A stretch of 64,000 bases of DNA from Stutzerimonas stutzeri (GCA_019056435.1 CP077641.1:1798001-1862000); one strand, 5' to 3'. Counted from the stretch's first letter, positions 33,187-42,443 are shown. The notes: generated from the letters alone by a model not told the origin. Translations and numbers: made by a program.

Positions 33187-33683
33187 GGGCGCACTCCGAA
33201 CTGGTGCAGGCGAGGGGCATAGCTGAACTCGGCCTCGCCCGCGTGGGAGTGATGGTGGCCGCCGCCATAGGCGCCATGTTCGGGCTGGAAGGGCGCCTCG
33301 ATGGCTTCGACCGTGGCGCCAAGCTGCAGCAGCATGTCCTTGAGCACGTAGTCGTCGAGCAGGCGCAGCCAACCGTCGCCGATCTGCAGCGCCACGTGGC
33401 GGTTGCCGAGGTGATAGGCCGCTCGCGTCAGCTCGAAGGCGCTGGCGCAGGTGACATGCAGCAGGCGCTCCGGGCGGGCACGCACGCGGACGATGCGGCC
33501 GTCTTCGGCCTCGAGAGACTCGCCATCGCGTAGCGGCGGCTGGCCGCGCTCGAGGAACAGGCCGACGTCCTCGCCCGTCGTGGTGAAGCAGCGCAGGCGC
33601 GACTTGCTGCGTGCCTCATAGGTAAGCAGGAGTTCGGCGTCAGCCTTGGCATGCGTCTGTGTACGGCGATGAATGACCAGCAT
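33183..33683 (-). CDS. ureE: Urease accessory nickel chaperone UreE
   Basis: Nickel metallochaperone of 166 residues. The N-terminal peptide-binding domain is followed by a metal-binding domain ([17 protein letters not shown], with the conserved His) and a His-containing tail ([16 protein letters not shown]), as expected for UreE. First gene of the ureE-ureF-ureG series. A sigma-54 type promoter lies 39 bp upstream with two NtrC-type sites further up, so this operon looks nitrogen regulated. Confidence 0.94.
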   Translation of the reverse strand: MLVIHRRTQTHAKADAELLLTYEARSKSRLRCFTTTGEDVGLFLERGQPPLRDGESLEAEDGRIVRVRARPERLLHVTCASAFELTRAAYHLGNRHVALQIGDGWLRLLDDYVLKDMLLQLGATVEAIEAPFQPEHGAYGGGHHHSHAGEAEFSYAPRLHQFGVRP

Positions 33684-33721
33684 GGGCGCGGCAGTTCCGG
33701 TTGTGCGTTCGGCACAAGCAG

Positions 33722-33737
33722 AGCAAGGCGCTTGCCA
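33722..33737 (-). promoter_or_regulatory. Sigma-54 (-24/-12) promoter of ureEFG
   Basis: On the minus strand TGGCAAG-CGCC-TTGCT matches the RpoN consensus TGGCACG-N4-TTGCW with one mismatch, keeping the invariant GG and GC 10 bases apart. It lies 39 bp before the ureE start. Confidence 0.75.
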
Positions 33738-33802
33738 ACCCGCGTTGGTAAAGGCGTCGCGGCGGCTGCAGGGCTGAGCGTGCCTGAAAATGGGGCTCAG
33801 GC

Positions 33803-33849
33803 CGCATCATGATGGTGCGTAAGCTATGTGTTCGCACCATCGTGGTGCA
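33803..33849 (-). promoter_or_regulatory. Tandem NtrC-type sites upstream of ureE
   Basis: Two 17-bp dyads, CGCATCATGATGGTGCG (33803-33819) and CGCACCATCGTGGTGCA (33833-33849), match the NtrC pattern TGCACC-N5-GGTGCA. Their centres are 30 bp apart (three helical turns) and about 87 and 117 bp from the -12 element, the usual enhancer arrangement. The second site ends 1 bp from the stop of the upstream acetyltransferase gene. Confidence 0.75.
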
Positions 33850-34351
33850 TCAATGCAGGGCGCGCACCATGTAAACCGCGGGGAGGCGATAGCTGGCGAG
33901 GTTATCGACCTGGCGCGGTTCGAGTTCGGTATGGGCGCTGTAGCCCAGGCGCGACCAGAAGGCTTCGGATTCCTGCACCGAAACCAGTGCCGAATAGCGG
34001 ATCTGCTGGCGGCTGGCCTGCTCGAGGTTGCGGCTCACCAATGCCGGTCCGATGCCACGGCCGGCGGCGCGGCGCGAGACGGCCAGGTCGTGCAGGTAGA
34101 GGCAATCGGCTTCGGGGTACTGTTTGAAATCGCCGTCCAGCGGGGGTGACCTTGCCGACGCGCGAGTGATAGGCGAACAGATAGGCGCAGACGCCTTGTT
34201 CGTCTTCAGCCACCCAGGCGAGTCGCGGAAAGGCAGCGAGACGGTCGCGGATGACCGCTTCATCCTCGAGGATTTCGGCGGCGTAGGATTCTTCCTGAAT
34301 CGACATCACGGCAGGGATATCGCGCACCTGCATCGCGCGTAACTTGAACAT
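33850..34351 (-). CDS. GNAT family N-acetyltransferase (frameshifted)
   Basis: Acetyltransferase of 166 residues after correction. N-terminal MFKLRAMQVRDIPAVMSIQE and the acetyl-CoA loop RRAAGRGIGPALVSRNLEQA (motif R/Q-x2-G-x-G/A) are clear. The frame changes in the G5 run at 34142-34146 (one base too many), between SRVGKVTP and LDGDFKQYPEADCLYLHDLA. The substrate is unknown. It ends right at the NtrC sites of ureE and is not obviously part of the urease system. Confidence 0.8.
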
Positions 34352-34542
34352 CAGACAAGACTCGGATTGACGCGGCCGTTGCTATGGCGGCGCGCGCGGG
34401 GGCGGCGATCATACGCGATTGTCGAGCGGCTGGAGCGGTACCCGACGGAATGATCGCGATTACACCCGAACGGCATGACCGTTTCGCGACACGACGGCCA
34501 CCGCGAAGGACGATCGTCTGGTCGGCTCGGCTCATGTGACGA

Positions 34543-34571
34543 CTGACGAAACACGGATTTAGGCGCATAAT
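34543..34571 (+). promoter_or_regulatory. Sigma-70 type promoter of the DMT exporter
   Basis: CTGACG (-35, 34543-34548), a 17-bp spacer and CATAAT (-10, 34566-34571). The expected start point is near 34578, within the palindrome that follows. Confidence 0.5.
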
Positions 34572-34574
34572 TCT

Positions 34575-34588
34575 TAGGTAGCTACCTA
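34575..34588. promoter_or_regulatory. 14-bp perfect palindrome, candidate operator
   Basis: TAGGTAGCTACCTA lies directly after the -10 box and over the predicted start point of the DMT exporter, a position where a bound dimeric repressor would block transcription. The regulator is unknown. Confidence 0.45.
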
Positions 34589-34605
34589 TCGTCGCGGTTT
34601 ACCAA

Positions 34606-35478
34606 TTGAACAATTCCCACCAGCCCCTGCTCGGCGTGCTGCTCATTCTGGTGTCCTGTCTGACTCTGGCTTCGCACGATGGCCTGTCCAAGCACCTGAC
34701 GCAGCTTTATCCGGTATTCCTGGTTATCTGGGCGCGCTACATGGCGCAGACGACCCTGATGCTTGCCCTGTTCACGCCGCGCATGGGACGGCGCGTCTTC
34801 CAGACGCTGCGTCCGACCCTGCAGATCTGCCGCGGCCTGAGCCTGGTCAGCGTCAGCATGCTGTTCATCAGCGGGTTGAGCTACATCCCGCTGGCCGAGG
34901 CCACCGCCGTCATCTTCCTCACGCCGCTGCTGGTCACCATCGCCTCCGCGCTGCTGGGCGAACAGGTCAGCCGCGCTCAGTGGCTGGCGGTCGGCTGCGG
35001 GCTGATCGGCGTGATGATCATCGTGCGCCCGGGCGGCGCGCTGTTCACTCCGGCGATCCTGCTGCCCTTCGGCGCCGCGGTCAGTTTCACGATCTACCAA
35101 TTGATCACCCGCCGGCTCAGCGCGACAGACCATCCGGTGACCAGCAATTTCATCACCAGCCTGGTGGGCAGTCTGGTCATGAGCGTGCTGGTGATCTTCA
35201 ACTGGCAGACGCCGTCTCTGCATGACGCCGTGATGATGGCGGCGCTCGGCGCCATGGCCATGAGCGGGCATCTGCTGCTGACCAACGCGTTCCGCTTCGC
35301 CAGTGCAGCCGCGCTGGCACCCTTCACCTATTCGCAGATCATCTTCGCCGGTGTGGTGGGCCTGATCGCGTTCGGCCATACGCCGGATGCTGGCGCCATC
35401 ACCGGGATGGCCGTGATCATTGCCAGTGGGCTGGTCATGGCGTACGTACAGGGGCGGCAGCCACGCGCGCCGCTCTGA
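34606..35478 (+). CDS. DMT superfamily (EamA) transporter
   Basis: Inner-membrane protein of 290 residues with ten hydrophobic segments and two EamA repeats (about 10-140 and 150-285), typical of drug/metabolite exporters of the RhaT/YdcZ-like class. The first in-frame start after the upstream stop is TTG 34606 ([20 protein letters not shown]); no ATG or clear Shine-Dalgarno is nearby. The promoter and palindrome just upstream suggest a repressed gene. The substrate is unknown. Confidence 0.82.
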   Translation: MNNSHQPLLGVLLILVSCLTLASHDGLSKHLTQLYPVFLVIWARYMAQTTLMLALFTPRMGRRVFQTLRPTLQICRGLSLVSVSMLFISGLSYIPLAEATAVIFLTPLLVTIASALLGEQVSRAQWLAVGCGLIGVMIIVRPGGALFTPAILLPFGAAVSFTIYQLITRRLSATDHPVTSNFITSLVGSLVMSVLVIFNWQTPSLHDAVMMAALGAMAMSGHLLLTNAFRFASAAALAPFTYSQIIFAGVVGLIAFGHTPDAGAITGMAVIIASGLVMAYVQGRQPRAPL

Positions 35479-35575
35479 TTCACCGTGGTGTGGCCGCAGG
35501 CCCGCCGCAGAGCTTTCAACACTAGACCAGACAAGGGCGACTAGACCCTTGCGTGCGACTCAACAGGACGGACAC

Positions 35576-36439
35576 ATGCAACGACGCTCTCATCACACCC
35601 TGCGCCAGGACTTCCGCAAGTTGCTGGCCTCGGACCGCTGTTATCACACCGCCTCGGTATTCGATCCGATGTCGGCCCGCATCGCTGCCGATCTCCAGTT
35701 CGAGGTCGGGATTCTCGGTGGCTCGGTCGCCTCGCTTCAGGTGCTGGCTGCGCCCGACTTCGCGCTGATCACCCTCAGCGAGTTCGTCGAGCAGGCCGTG
35801 CGCATCGGCCGCGTTTCGCGACTGCCGATCATCGCCGATGCCGACCATGGCTACGGTAATGCGCTGAACGTGATGCGCACCGTGGTCGAGCTCGAGCGCG
35901 CCGGGATTGCCGCGCTGACCATCGAGGACACCCTCTTGCCGGCCAAATTCGGCCGCAAGTCCACCGATCTCATCGGCATGTTCGAGGCGGTCGGCAAGAT
36001 TCGCGCGGCGCTGGAGGCGCGCATCGACCCCGAGCTGTGCATCATCGCCCGGACCAACGCCGGCGTGATCGGGCTGGAAGAGGTGATCGCGCGCGTGCAC
36101 GCCTACGAGGCGGCCGGGGCGGACGCGATCTGCCTGGTCGGCATCGAGAATTTCGAGCAGCTCGAGCAGGTCGCCGAAAAGCTCAAGGTGCCGCTGATGC
36201 TCGTCACCTACGGCAATCCGCAACTGCGCGACAACGAGCGCCTGGCCCGGCTGGGTGTGCGCATCGTGGTGAACGGCCATGCCGCCTATTTCGCCGCGAT
36301 CAAGGCGACCTACGACTGCCTGCGCGAGCAGCGCCAGATCGACGCCTCCGACCTCAACGCCTCGCAGCTGTCGGTCAAGTACTCGACAGCGGAGGAGTAC
36401 ATGGTCTGGGCCGAGGAATACATGCAGGTCAAGGAGTGA
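35576..36439 (+). CDS. Oxaloacetate decarboxylase-like (PEP mutase / isocitrate lyase superfamily)
   Basis: 287 residues, the length of the P. aeruginosa oxaloacetate decarboxylase PA4872. The metal and substrate loops read [19 protein letters not shown] and [20 protein letters not shown], and a later IIARTNAG is shared by the superfamily. The start [20 protein letters not shown] follows GGACGGACAC. Members decarboxylate oxaloacetate to pyruvate; the assignment to that reaction is by overall resemblance. An exporter gene follows after 58 bp, which includes a GC-rich inverted repeat. Confidence 0.85.
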   Translation: MQRRSHHTLRQDFRKLLASDRCYHTASVFDPMSARIAADLQFEVGILGGSVASLQVLAAPDFALITLSEFVEQAVRIGRVSRLPIIADADHGYGNALNVMRTVVELERAGIAALTIEDTLLPAKFGRKSTDLIGMFEAVGKIRAALEARIDPELCIIARTNAGVIGLEEVIARVHAYEAAGADAICLVGIENFEQLEQVAEKLKVPLMLVTYGNPQLRDNERLARLGVRIVVNGHAAYFAAIKATYDCLREQRQIDASDLNASQLSVKYSTAEEYMVWAEEYMQVKE

Positions 36440-36497
36440 CCGCTGCGGCGGCGGCTCGCCCCGGCCGCCGCGACCATTGCCGTGCTTGGGAGACCTG

Positions 36498-37655
36498 ATG
36501 AGCCCACGTCTACTGACCTTCATGGTCGCCTTCGCCGCCTTTCTCGGCCCCTTCACCCAGACGGTCTACACGCCGATCCTGCCGGAGCTCGGCACCGCGC
36601 TGCGGACCACGCCGTTCCTGATCAACCTGAGCATTTCGATCTTTACCTTCGTGCTCGCCTTCATGCAGATCATCTATGGGCCGCTGGTCGACCGCACCGG
36701 TCGCAAGCGCACCCTGCTGGCGGGTCTGGCGGTCTACGTCGTCGCCTCGATGGGCTGCTTTCTGGCCAACAGCATCGAAGTGCTGCTGGCCTTCCGGGCG
36801 TTGCAGGCGGTGGGCATCGCCGCCGGTGCGGTGGTGGCGGTCACGGTGATCGGCGACCGCTTCGAAGGCGCCGCGCGGGGCCGGGCAATGGGCTCGTTCC
36901 AGATGATGGTGGCGCTCGGTCCGGTCGCCGGGCCTGTGGTGGGTGGCTTCATTGGCGAGCACGTGGATTTCCACTACGTGTTTCTGCTGCTGGCGATCGT
37001 CGGTATCGGGGCGCTGGCGAGCAATGCGCTCTGGCTGCAGGAAACCCGCCCCGCCGGCGGGCCGCCGCGCGCGTTTCACCCGGTGCAGTACCTCGAGGTG
37101 CTCGGCAATCGCCAGGGTCTGGCGATCATGCTGCTGAGCTTCGTGCAGTACTACGCGTTCTATAACTACCTGGTGTTCATGCCGCGGATCCTGGACGCCC
37201 GTTACGGGTTGAGCGCCAGCGAGAAAGGGCTGGTGTTCCTGCCGCTGTCGATCGCGGTGGTGATCGGCAGTTTCGTCGGCGGGCGGCTGCTCGGCCATTG
37301 GCGGCCACGACCCATGCTGCTGATCACGGCGCTGCTCAATGCGCTCAGCCTGATGCTGTTCCTGGCGGTCGCTCAGTCATCGCTCGCCGCGCTGGTCGTG
37401 GCGGTCACTGCGTTCGGGCTGTTTCTCGGGTTGTCGCTGCCGGTGCAGACCAGCCTCTTGATGGACCTGTACCACGAGAACCGAGCCACGGCCGTCGGCA
37501 GCTACAATTTCTTCCGCTTCATGGGCATGGCGACCGGGCCGGTGCTGGGCTCGTGGCTGTTCCGGGACGGCAACCTGGGCCTGCTCTACGGGTTCGCCGC
37601 TGCAGTCTTCCTGCTCGCTGTCGGCCATGCGCAGCTGCGTTTTCGCCAGGGCTGA
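36498..37655 (+). CDS. MFS transporter, Bcr/CflA family
   Basis: 385-residue major-facilitator exporter with 12 hydrophobic segments. The motif-A-like loop reads GPLVDRTGRKRTLLAG, and antiporter motif C is seen as ALGPVAGPVVGGFIGE. Bcr/CflA members export drugs such as bicyclomycin, or sulfonamides. It may be cotranscribed with the preceding decarboxylase gene. The substrate cannot be told from the sequence. It is convergent with a lipoprotein gene whose stop is 16 bp away. Confidence 0.88.
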   Translation: MSPRLLTFMVAFAAFLGPFTQTVYTPILPELGTALRTTPFLINLSISIFTFVLAFMQIIYGPLVDRTGRKRTLLAGLAVYVVASMGCFLANSIEVLLAFRALQAVGIAAGAVVAVTVIGDRFEGAARGRAMGSFQMMVALGPVAGPVVGGFIGEHVDFHYVFLLLAIVGIGALASNALWLQETRPAGGPPRAFHPVQYLEVLGNRQGLAIMLLSFVQYYAFYNYLVFMPRILDARYGLSASEKGLVFLPLSIAVVIGSFVGGRLLGHWRPRPMLLITALLNALSLMLFLAVAQSSLAALVVAVTAFGLFLGLSLPVQTSLLMDLYHENRATAVGSYNFFRFMGMATGPVLGSWLFRDGNLGLLYGFAAAVFLLAVGHAQLRFRQG

Positions 37656-37670
37656 TGACCGGCCGGGCGC

Positions 37671-38390
37671 TTAGAAGAAGGCGCGCTCGGCCTTGAACAT
37701 CATGAACCCTTCGCAATAGGCGTTCTGTCCCGAATAGACGCCGCATTGTGCGCCCTGCAGGTTCGAGTCGGAATAGGACAGGTCCAGCTTCACCCCGAGC
37801 AGCTGCCGGGACAGGCTCAGCGACCAGTCATTGAACGTTCGCAGGCTGCCGCCGTTGTAATACAGCGGGTTGTCCACTGAGTGGGTGGCGTACTTCAGAC
37901 GGACCCCGACGTCGAAAGGGCGGACCGAACCCAGTTCGATAAACAGGGTGCTGTCGGTGCGCCCCAGTGCGCTGCTCAGTGCGCCGCCCAGCCGGCTGCT
38001 GCCCAGGTTGAAGCCCGCGTAGTATTCCTCGCGGTCCCAGGTGTCGATCTCCGGGAAGCTATAGCGGATCACCCCCAGCTCATAGCCGGGCGAGTCGTCC
38101 ATCCGAGGCTGCGCGTAGCCGACGTAGCTGTTGAGCTCCAGCTGGCTGCCGTCCAGCAGTCCGACGCTGGGCGACCACTGGCCGACATACACTCCGCTCT
38201 CATGGGTGAGGTCCAGCCCACCCCGGAACGTGCTGGCCGTGGCTGGCTGAACCAGCCCCTGGGCCATGCTGCGTGTCGGCGCCGTACCGAGTTTGAGGTC
38301 GAATTGCCCGACCTCCCGTTCCATGACTTCTGGCTGGCTGGCGCAACCGCCCAGGGCGATGACCAGCGCGATCAGGTATCTCTTGTCCAT
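37671..38390 (-). CDS. TorF-like putative porin, lipoprotein
   Basis: 239 residues. The lipoprotein signal ends in LGGC (Cys at residue 16). The mature part is rich in alternating beta-strand patterns (GGLDLTHESGVYVGQWSPSV, NSYVGYAQPRMDDSPGYELG) and ends in a C-terminal aromatic Phe (RAFF), typical of outer-membrane barrels. The family known as TorF/TIGR02001 usually has a plain signal peptide rather than a lipobox, so the lipid anchor is a variation. The role is unknown. Confidence 0.7.
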   Translation of the reverse strand: MDKRYLIALVIALGGCASQPEVMEREVGQFDLKLGTAPTRSMAQGLVQPATASTFRGGLDLTHESGVYVGQWSPSVGLLDGSQLELNSYVGYAQPRMDDSPGYELGVIRYSFPEIDTWDREEYYAGFNLGSSRLGGALSSALGRTDSTLFIELGSVRPFDVGVRLKYATHSVDNPLYYNGGSLRTFNDWSLSLSRQLLGVKLDLSYSDSNLQGAQCGVYSGQNAYCEGFMMFKAERAFF

Positions 38391-38706
38391 AATTCCGCTT
38401 CACGGGTCAGGTGTGTCTGGTAGGCCGACCAGCGACGACCATGAGCGGGCGAGGCCGTGCCAGAGCGCTCCAAGCGCCCGCCGAGACACGGCCTTCCCTT
38501 CACTTCGGCTCGAAGGATAGCCAAAGCCCTTTACTGGCGAGCCCCACTCGTCGATTTGGCGCCAGCAAATCGACAAGCGGTGCCGGTGTGCTGGCGGTAC
38601 GTATTTGCGGCACTTGATTTCAGCGGCTGGTGAACCTGTCCGGGCCAAGGTCGATCAGAGAAAGGTAGAGACCTGTGAGAAGGCCCTGTCGGGCGAGGAG
38701 GGTGCG
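38391..38706. other. 316-bp intergenic region with a hairpin
   Basis: No gene. It contains a perfect 9-bp inverted repeat, GTCGATTTG / CAAATCGAC (38550-38558 and 38566-38574, 7-base loop). No T-run on either side, so it is not a classical terminator. It lies between the divergent porin gene and the DksA-like gene and may be a regulator site or RNA structure. Confidence 0.45.
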
Positions 38707-38973
38707 ATGGCTACCGGTTGGGCTAACGAGGGGGCTGTGCAGGACCAGATCGACAGCACGCTCGAGGACGCCGTGCAGCGCGCGCGCAGTCGGCTCGGGC
38801 ATGGCGAGAGCCTGCAGCGTTGCGAAGCCTGTGACGAACCCATTCCAGAGGCACGACGCGCGGCCGTTCCCGGCGTTCGGCTGTGCATCCGCTGTCAGGC
38901 GGAGCAGGACAAGCAGGACGCCAGATTCAGCGGGTACAACCGCCGCGGCAGCAAGGACAGCCAGTTACGTTGA
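38707..38973 (+). CDS. DksA/TraR-type C4 zinc-finger protein (YbiI-like)
   Basis: 88 residues with a short helical N-terminus and a four-cysteine zinc finger (Cys39, Cys42, Cys60, Cys63) in RCEACDEPIPEARRAAVPG and LCIRCQ, matching small DksA/TraR relatives such as YbiI. These lack the long coiled coil of DksA; a role in RNA polymerase control is unproven. ATG 38707 has GAGGAGG ahead; an in-frame upstream ATG at 38605 would add unconserved residues. Confidence 0.85.
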   Translation: MATGWANEGAVQDQIDSTLEDAVQRARSRLGHGESLQRCEACDEPIPEARRAAVPGVRLCIRCQAEQDKQDARFSGYNRRGSKDSQLR

Positions 38974-38991
38974 CCGCCGCGCGCCAGCGCA

Positions 38992-40173
38992 TCAGGGCCC
39001 GCTTAGCGGCATCCTGAACATGAAGGTGGTGCCCGCTTTGGCCGTCGAGGTGACCTGCATCTCCCCGCCGTGGGACTGCGCGATTTCGCTGGCAATGTAC
39101 AGACCCAGCCCGAGCCCGGATTGCGGGCTGGTTTCCTCACGCCAGTAAGGCTGGAACAGCTTGGCCAGGCGATCCGGTGCGATGGGTTGCCCGGCGTTGC
39201 TCACGCAGAGCAGCAGTTGATCGTCTTCGATTTTTGCGGACACCTCGATCGTCCCCTCGGGCGCGCCGTGCACCAGGGCGTTCGCCAGCAGGTTCGAGAG
39301 CAGCTGGCCGAGGCGATCGGCGTCACAGCGAACGCCCTCCAGCGGCCCGATGTTCGCCTGGATCCTGCGGTGCGGGTTGGCGCTCTGAAGTTCTTCGACG
39401 ATATGGCCCAAGGCGCCGCGCAGGTCGTCACAGGGACTCAGGTTCAGCGGTATGCCCTTGCCGAGCCGGCCCCTGGCGAAGTCGAGCACATCGTCCACCA
39501 GCCGAGCGGCGCGATGGCTGGCGGTCAGCATGTGGCCGGCAATGCCGAGCACGGTGGGGTCGCTGGAGCGGCGCTGCAGCAACTGGGCGCCGGACATGAT
39601 CGAGGAGAGCGGGTTACGCAGGTCGTGCCCGAGCAGGGCGATGAACTGCTCGCGCAATTCGGCCGTCTGCCGCGCATCGAACAAGGCGGCCTCGGTCGCC
39701 TCGAAACGCGCCTCCGACTCCAGCTGCATGGCGAGCAGTCTGGCGAAGGATTCCATCATCGGCAGCACAACCGCTTCCGACAGCTTTGCCGGAAGCGGGT
39801 CCAGCGCGCATACCGTGCCGAAGAAGCTGCCGTCCGAGCGGAAGATTGGTGTGGAAATGTAGCTCTCGAAGCCGTACAGCCTGGGCGTGTGATGATTGCA
39901 GTAGCGATCGTCTTCGCTCGCCTTGCTGATAATGATGGTCTCGTGTGAGGAGTGAATCTCGTGGCAGAGCGTGGTCGTGACGTCCAGTTCGCCGCCGACC
40001 TCGAGGCCGAAATTTATCTTGTCGAGTACCGCGCAGGCCGTCCATGAGTCCTCGGTGACACGGGCCACCGCGGCGAAGCGCAAGCCGGTCGTGTCGCAGA
40101 TGACCTGGAGAATCGCCGGTACGGCGCTGATACGGCCGATGGCCGAGATATCGTCGATGACCGATCGGTTCAT
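38992..40173 (-). CDS. GAF-domain sensor histidine kinase
   Basis: Soluble histidine kinase of 393 residues: GAF domain (about 20-160), then HisKA with the phospho-acceptor His183 in LLGHDLRNPLS and an HATPase_c domain (LLANALVHGAPEG, GLGLGLYIASEIAQSHGG). There is no transmembrane segment and no receiver domain. The GAF sensor with a HDLRNPLS box resembles light- or redox-type orphan kinases common in Pseudomonas. No response regulator gene is adjacent. Start MNRSVIDDISAIG at 40173. The signal and partner are unknown. Confidence 0.85.
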   Translation of the reverse strand: MNRSVIDDISAIGRISAVPAILQVICDTTGLRFAAVARVTEDSWTACAVLDKINFGLEVGGELDVTTTLCHEIHSSHETIIISKASEDDRYCNHHTPRLYGFESYISTPIFRSDGSFFGTVCALDPLPAKLSEAVVLPMMESFARLLAMQLESEARFEATEAALFDARQTAELREQFIALLGHDLRNPLSSIMSGAQLLQRRSSDPTVLGIAGHMLTASHRAARLVDDVLDFARGRLGKGIPLNLSPCDDLRGALGHIVEELQSANPHRRIQANIGPLEGVRCDADRLGQLLSNLLANALVHGAPEGTIEVSAKIEDDQLLLCVSNAGQPIAPDRLAKLFQPYWREETSPQSGLGLGLYIASEIAQSHGGEMQVTSTAKAGTTFMFRMPLSGP

Positions 40174-40270
40174 GGAGCGGGTCGTTGTGCCATACGGATG
40201 GCTGGGCACTCTAGCATGCGTCACCCGACAAACGCACCGAGCCCACGCGCGGTTGGCCCGGTGTGATCGG

Positions 40271-41743
40271 TTACAGCTGGGACGTCGCGGTGGGCGTGGC
40301 GCTGACCGGCAGTATCTGCTTGCGCATCAGCAGGTAGTGCAGCACGGCACCGAACAGCGCGCCAAGCAGCCAGGCGAAGCCCGACAGGCTTTCCAGGCCC
40401 GGCGTCCAGACCGAGGCGACGGAGAAGATCGAGGCGATGCCGAAGGCGATGATCGCCTTGCGGTTCCAGCCAGCATTGAAGTAGTAGGTCGAACCGGGTT
40501 CGGCGCTGAACAGCTGTTGCACATCCAGTCGCTGACGGCGAACCAGGTAGTAGTCGGCCACGATGATGCCGTACAGCGGCGCCAGCACCGCACCCAGGGT
40601 GTCCACGAACGCGGCGATGCCCACCGCGCTGATGAACGAAACCCACAACGCACCGATGAAAAAGGCAATCGCGGCAGTGATGAAGCCTCCCGTGCGTGCG
40701 CTGATGCGGGCGGGTGACAGGTTGGCGATGTCGTAGGCCGGCGGGATGAAGTTGGCGACCAGATTGATGCCCACTGTCGCGGCGAAGAAGGTGATGGCGG
40801 CGATGAGCGTCAGGCCCACATGATCGATCCGCGCCACGATATCGGTCGGGTTGGTCAGCGTTTCGCCGAACACCACCACGGTGCCGGCGGTGATCACCAG
40901 CGCGATCAGCGAGAAGAACGCCAGGCTCACCGGCAAGCCCAGGAAGTTTCCGATGCGCATCTGACGCTCGGTTTTGACGAAGCGGGCGAAATCGCCGTAG
41001 TTGATCACCACTGCCGCGAAGTAGGCGACCATGGTGCCGACAACCGCGGCGAACGCTGCAACCGGCCCTCCTGCGTAGCTGCCGGTGCCGCTGAAAATTC
41101 CGCCCAGCGCGCCAGCGAGGCTCGGGCCGGCCTTGTAGCAGATCGCGATCATCATCGCGATCATCACCAGATATACCAGCGGCCCGGCCCAATTCAGAAA
41201 CCGCGTCACCCAGTCCACACCACGTACGAACAGCGCGACCTGGAAAGCACAGACCAGCACGTAGGCGACCCAGTCGACGGTCGTCAGGCCCAGCAGCGTC
41301 GCCTCGGAGCCTGGACCCGTGAGGGTGCGGATCAGCAGGGCCACGGCGGTCGAGGCGAAATAGGTCTGCACGCCGTACCAGAAGATCGCCACGATGCCGC
41401 GCACCATGGCCGGGAAGTTCGCACCGCGCACGCCCATGCTGGCGCGGGCCATGACCGGGAAGGGGATGCCGTACTTCACGCTGGGCTTGCCGGTCAGCTG
41501 CACCAGGCCCATCACGATGAAGCCGGCCAGCACGATCCCGGCAAGCACGGCCCAGCCGTTCAGGCCGTAGCTGATGAACAGGGTCGCGGCCAGCGTGTAG
41601 CCGAACAGGCTTTGAATGTCGTTGGACCAGACGTTGAAGATTTCGAACCATCCCCATTTGCGTTTGCCAGGCGCGAGGGGCTCGAGGTCGGCGTTGTGCA
41701 GGGTCGGATCGGGGTGTGGCAGGGTCAAATCCTGATCGTTCAT
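40271..41743 (-). CDS. NCS1 family nucleobase/allantoin-type symporter
   Basis: 490 residues with about 12 hydrophobic segments. Signatures of the NCS1 family are the N-terminal WFEIFNVWSNDIQSLFGYTL, the GIPFPVMARASMGVRGANFP loop (ion and substrate sites) and NYGDFARF. Members import cytosine, allantoin, hydantoins or uracil with sodium or proton. The urease genes begin about 0.8 kb away on the same strand, so a nitrogen-source role is plausible. A TGTATACA palindrome lies about 190 bp upstream, a possible operator. Confidence 0.85.
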   Translation of the reverse strand: MNDQDLTLPHPDPTLHNADLEPLAPGKRKWGWFEIFNVWSNDIQSLFGYTLAATLFISYGLNGWAVLAGIVLAGFIVMGLVQLTGKPSVKYGIPFPVMARASMGVRGANFPAMVRGIVAIFWYGVQTYFASTAVALLIRTLTGPGSEATLLGLTTVDWVAYVLVCAFQVALFVRGVDWVTRFLNWAGPLVYLVMIAMMIAICYKAGPSLAGALGGIFSGTGSYAGGPVAAFAAVVGTMVAYFAAVVINYGDFARFVKTERQMRIGNFLGLPVSLAFFSLIALVITAGTVVVFGETLTNPTDIVARIDHVGLTLIAAITFFAATVGINLVANFIPPAYDIANLSPARISARTGGFITAAIAFFIGALWVSFISAVGIAAFVDTLGAVLAPLYGIIVADYYLVRRQRLDVQQLFSAEPGSTYYFNAGWNRKAIIAFGIASIFSVASVWTPGLESLSGFAWLLGALFGAVLHYLLMRKQILPVSATPTATSQL

Positions 41744-42047
41744 GGCGAGCGCTCGTGTGCAAGGCTGGTTCTGTCAGCTGTATGCAGTTTGTGTACCGCA
41801 CCAGCGTTCCCTTTAAGCATTCCGCGCACTGCACACGTCGCGAAAGGCTGCGTGCCGCCCCGTCTGTGCGCCGGAAGGCAACGGTTTCAGCCTAGATCAC
41901 GCTTGGGCAAGGTGCCGAATTTATGTATACAACTCGCATACTGACAGGCACAGCCCTTGCCCGGCGCGCGTGGCCAGAATGCCCCGTTGTGCTGCATCTG
42001 CCGTGGGAGCGTGCAGTCATGGTGCGCCGATGGCCGCCGGAGCGGCT

Positions 42048-42443
42048 GGGCGAATAAATTCGCCCCTACAGGACGTACGGCCGAGCCATGCCCCGCCACA
42101 CCAACCCGATGTCGCGAATTCATTCACCCGCGTTCAACGCACGTCACGCCCCGAAAAAGGCCCAACCAACCGAATGGAATCCCCATGTAGGGGCGAATTC
42201 ATTCGCCCGCATTCAATGCGCGTCACGGCCCGAAAAGGCCCAACCAACCGAATGGAATCCCCGTGTAGGGGGCGAATTCATTCGCCCGCATTCAACGCAC
42301 GGCACCCCCCGGAAAAGGCCCAACCAACCGAATGGAATCCCCATGTAGGGGCGAATTTATTCGCCCGCGTTCAACGCACGTCACGGCCCGAAAAAGGCCC
42401 AACCAACCGAATGGAATCCGTGTAGGGGCGAATTTATTCGCCC
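42048..42443. repeat. REP array A: six palindromes, tandem 77-81-bp unit
   Basis: Six REP palindromes (starts 42048, 42109, 42187, 42264, 42345, 42422) of the form GTAG-GGGCGAATTTATTCGCCC. The last four lie in one orientation on a tandem unit of 77-81 bp whose linker (with AAAGGCCCAACCAACCGAAT) is nearly identical in each copy. The first (42048) is reversed, and the second (42109) is degenerate. The array fills the space between the NCS1 gene and ureC. Confidence 0.9.

Noticed and set aside
40820..41944. 374-residue plus-strand frame opposite the NCS1 gene
   Set aside because: Complement-frame artefact, His/Asp/Gln rich, no family resemblance.
41744..41960. Sigma-54 promoter for the NCS1 transporter
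   Set aside because: Partial GGCACG-like words occur, but none has the GC at the required 10-base spacing.
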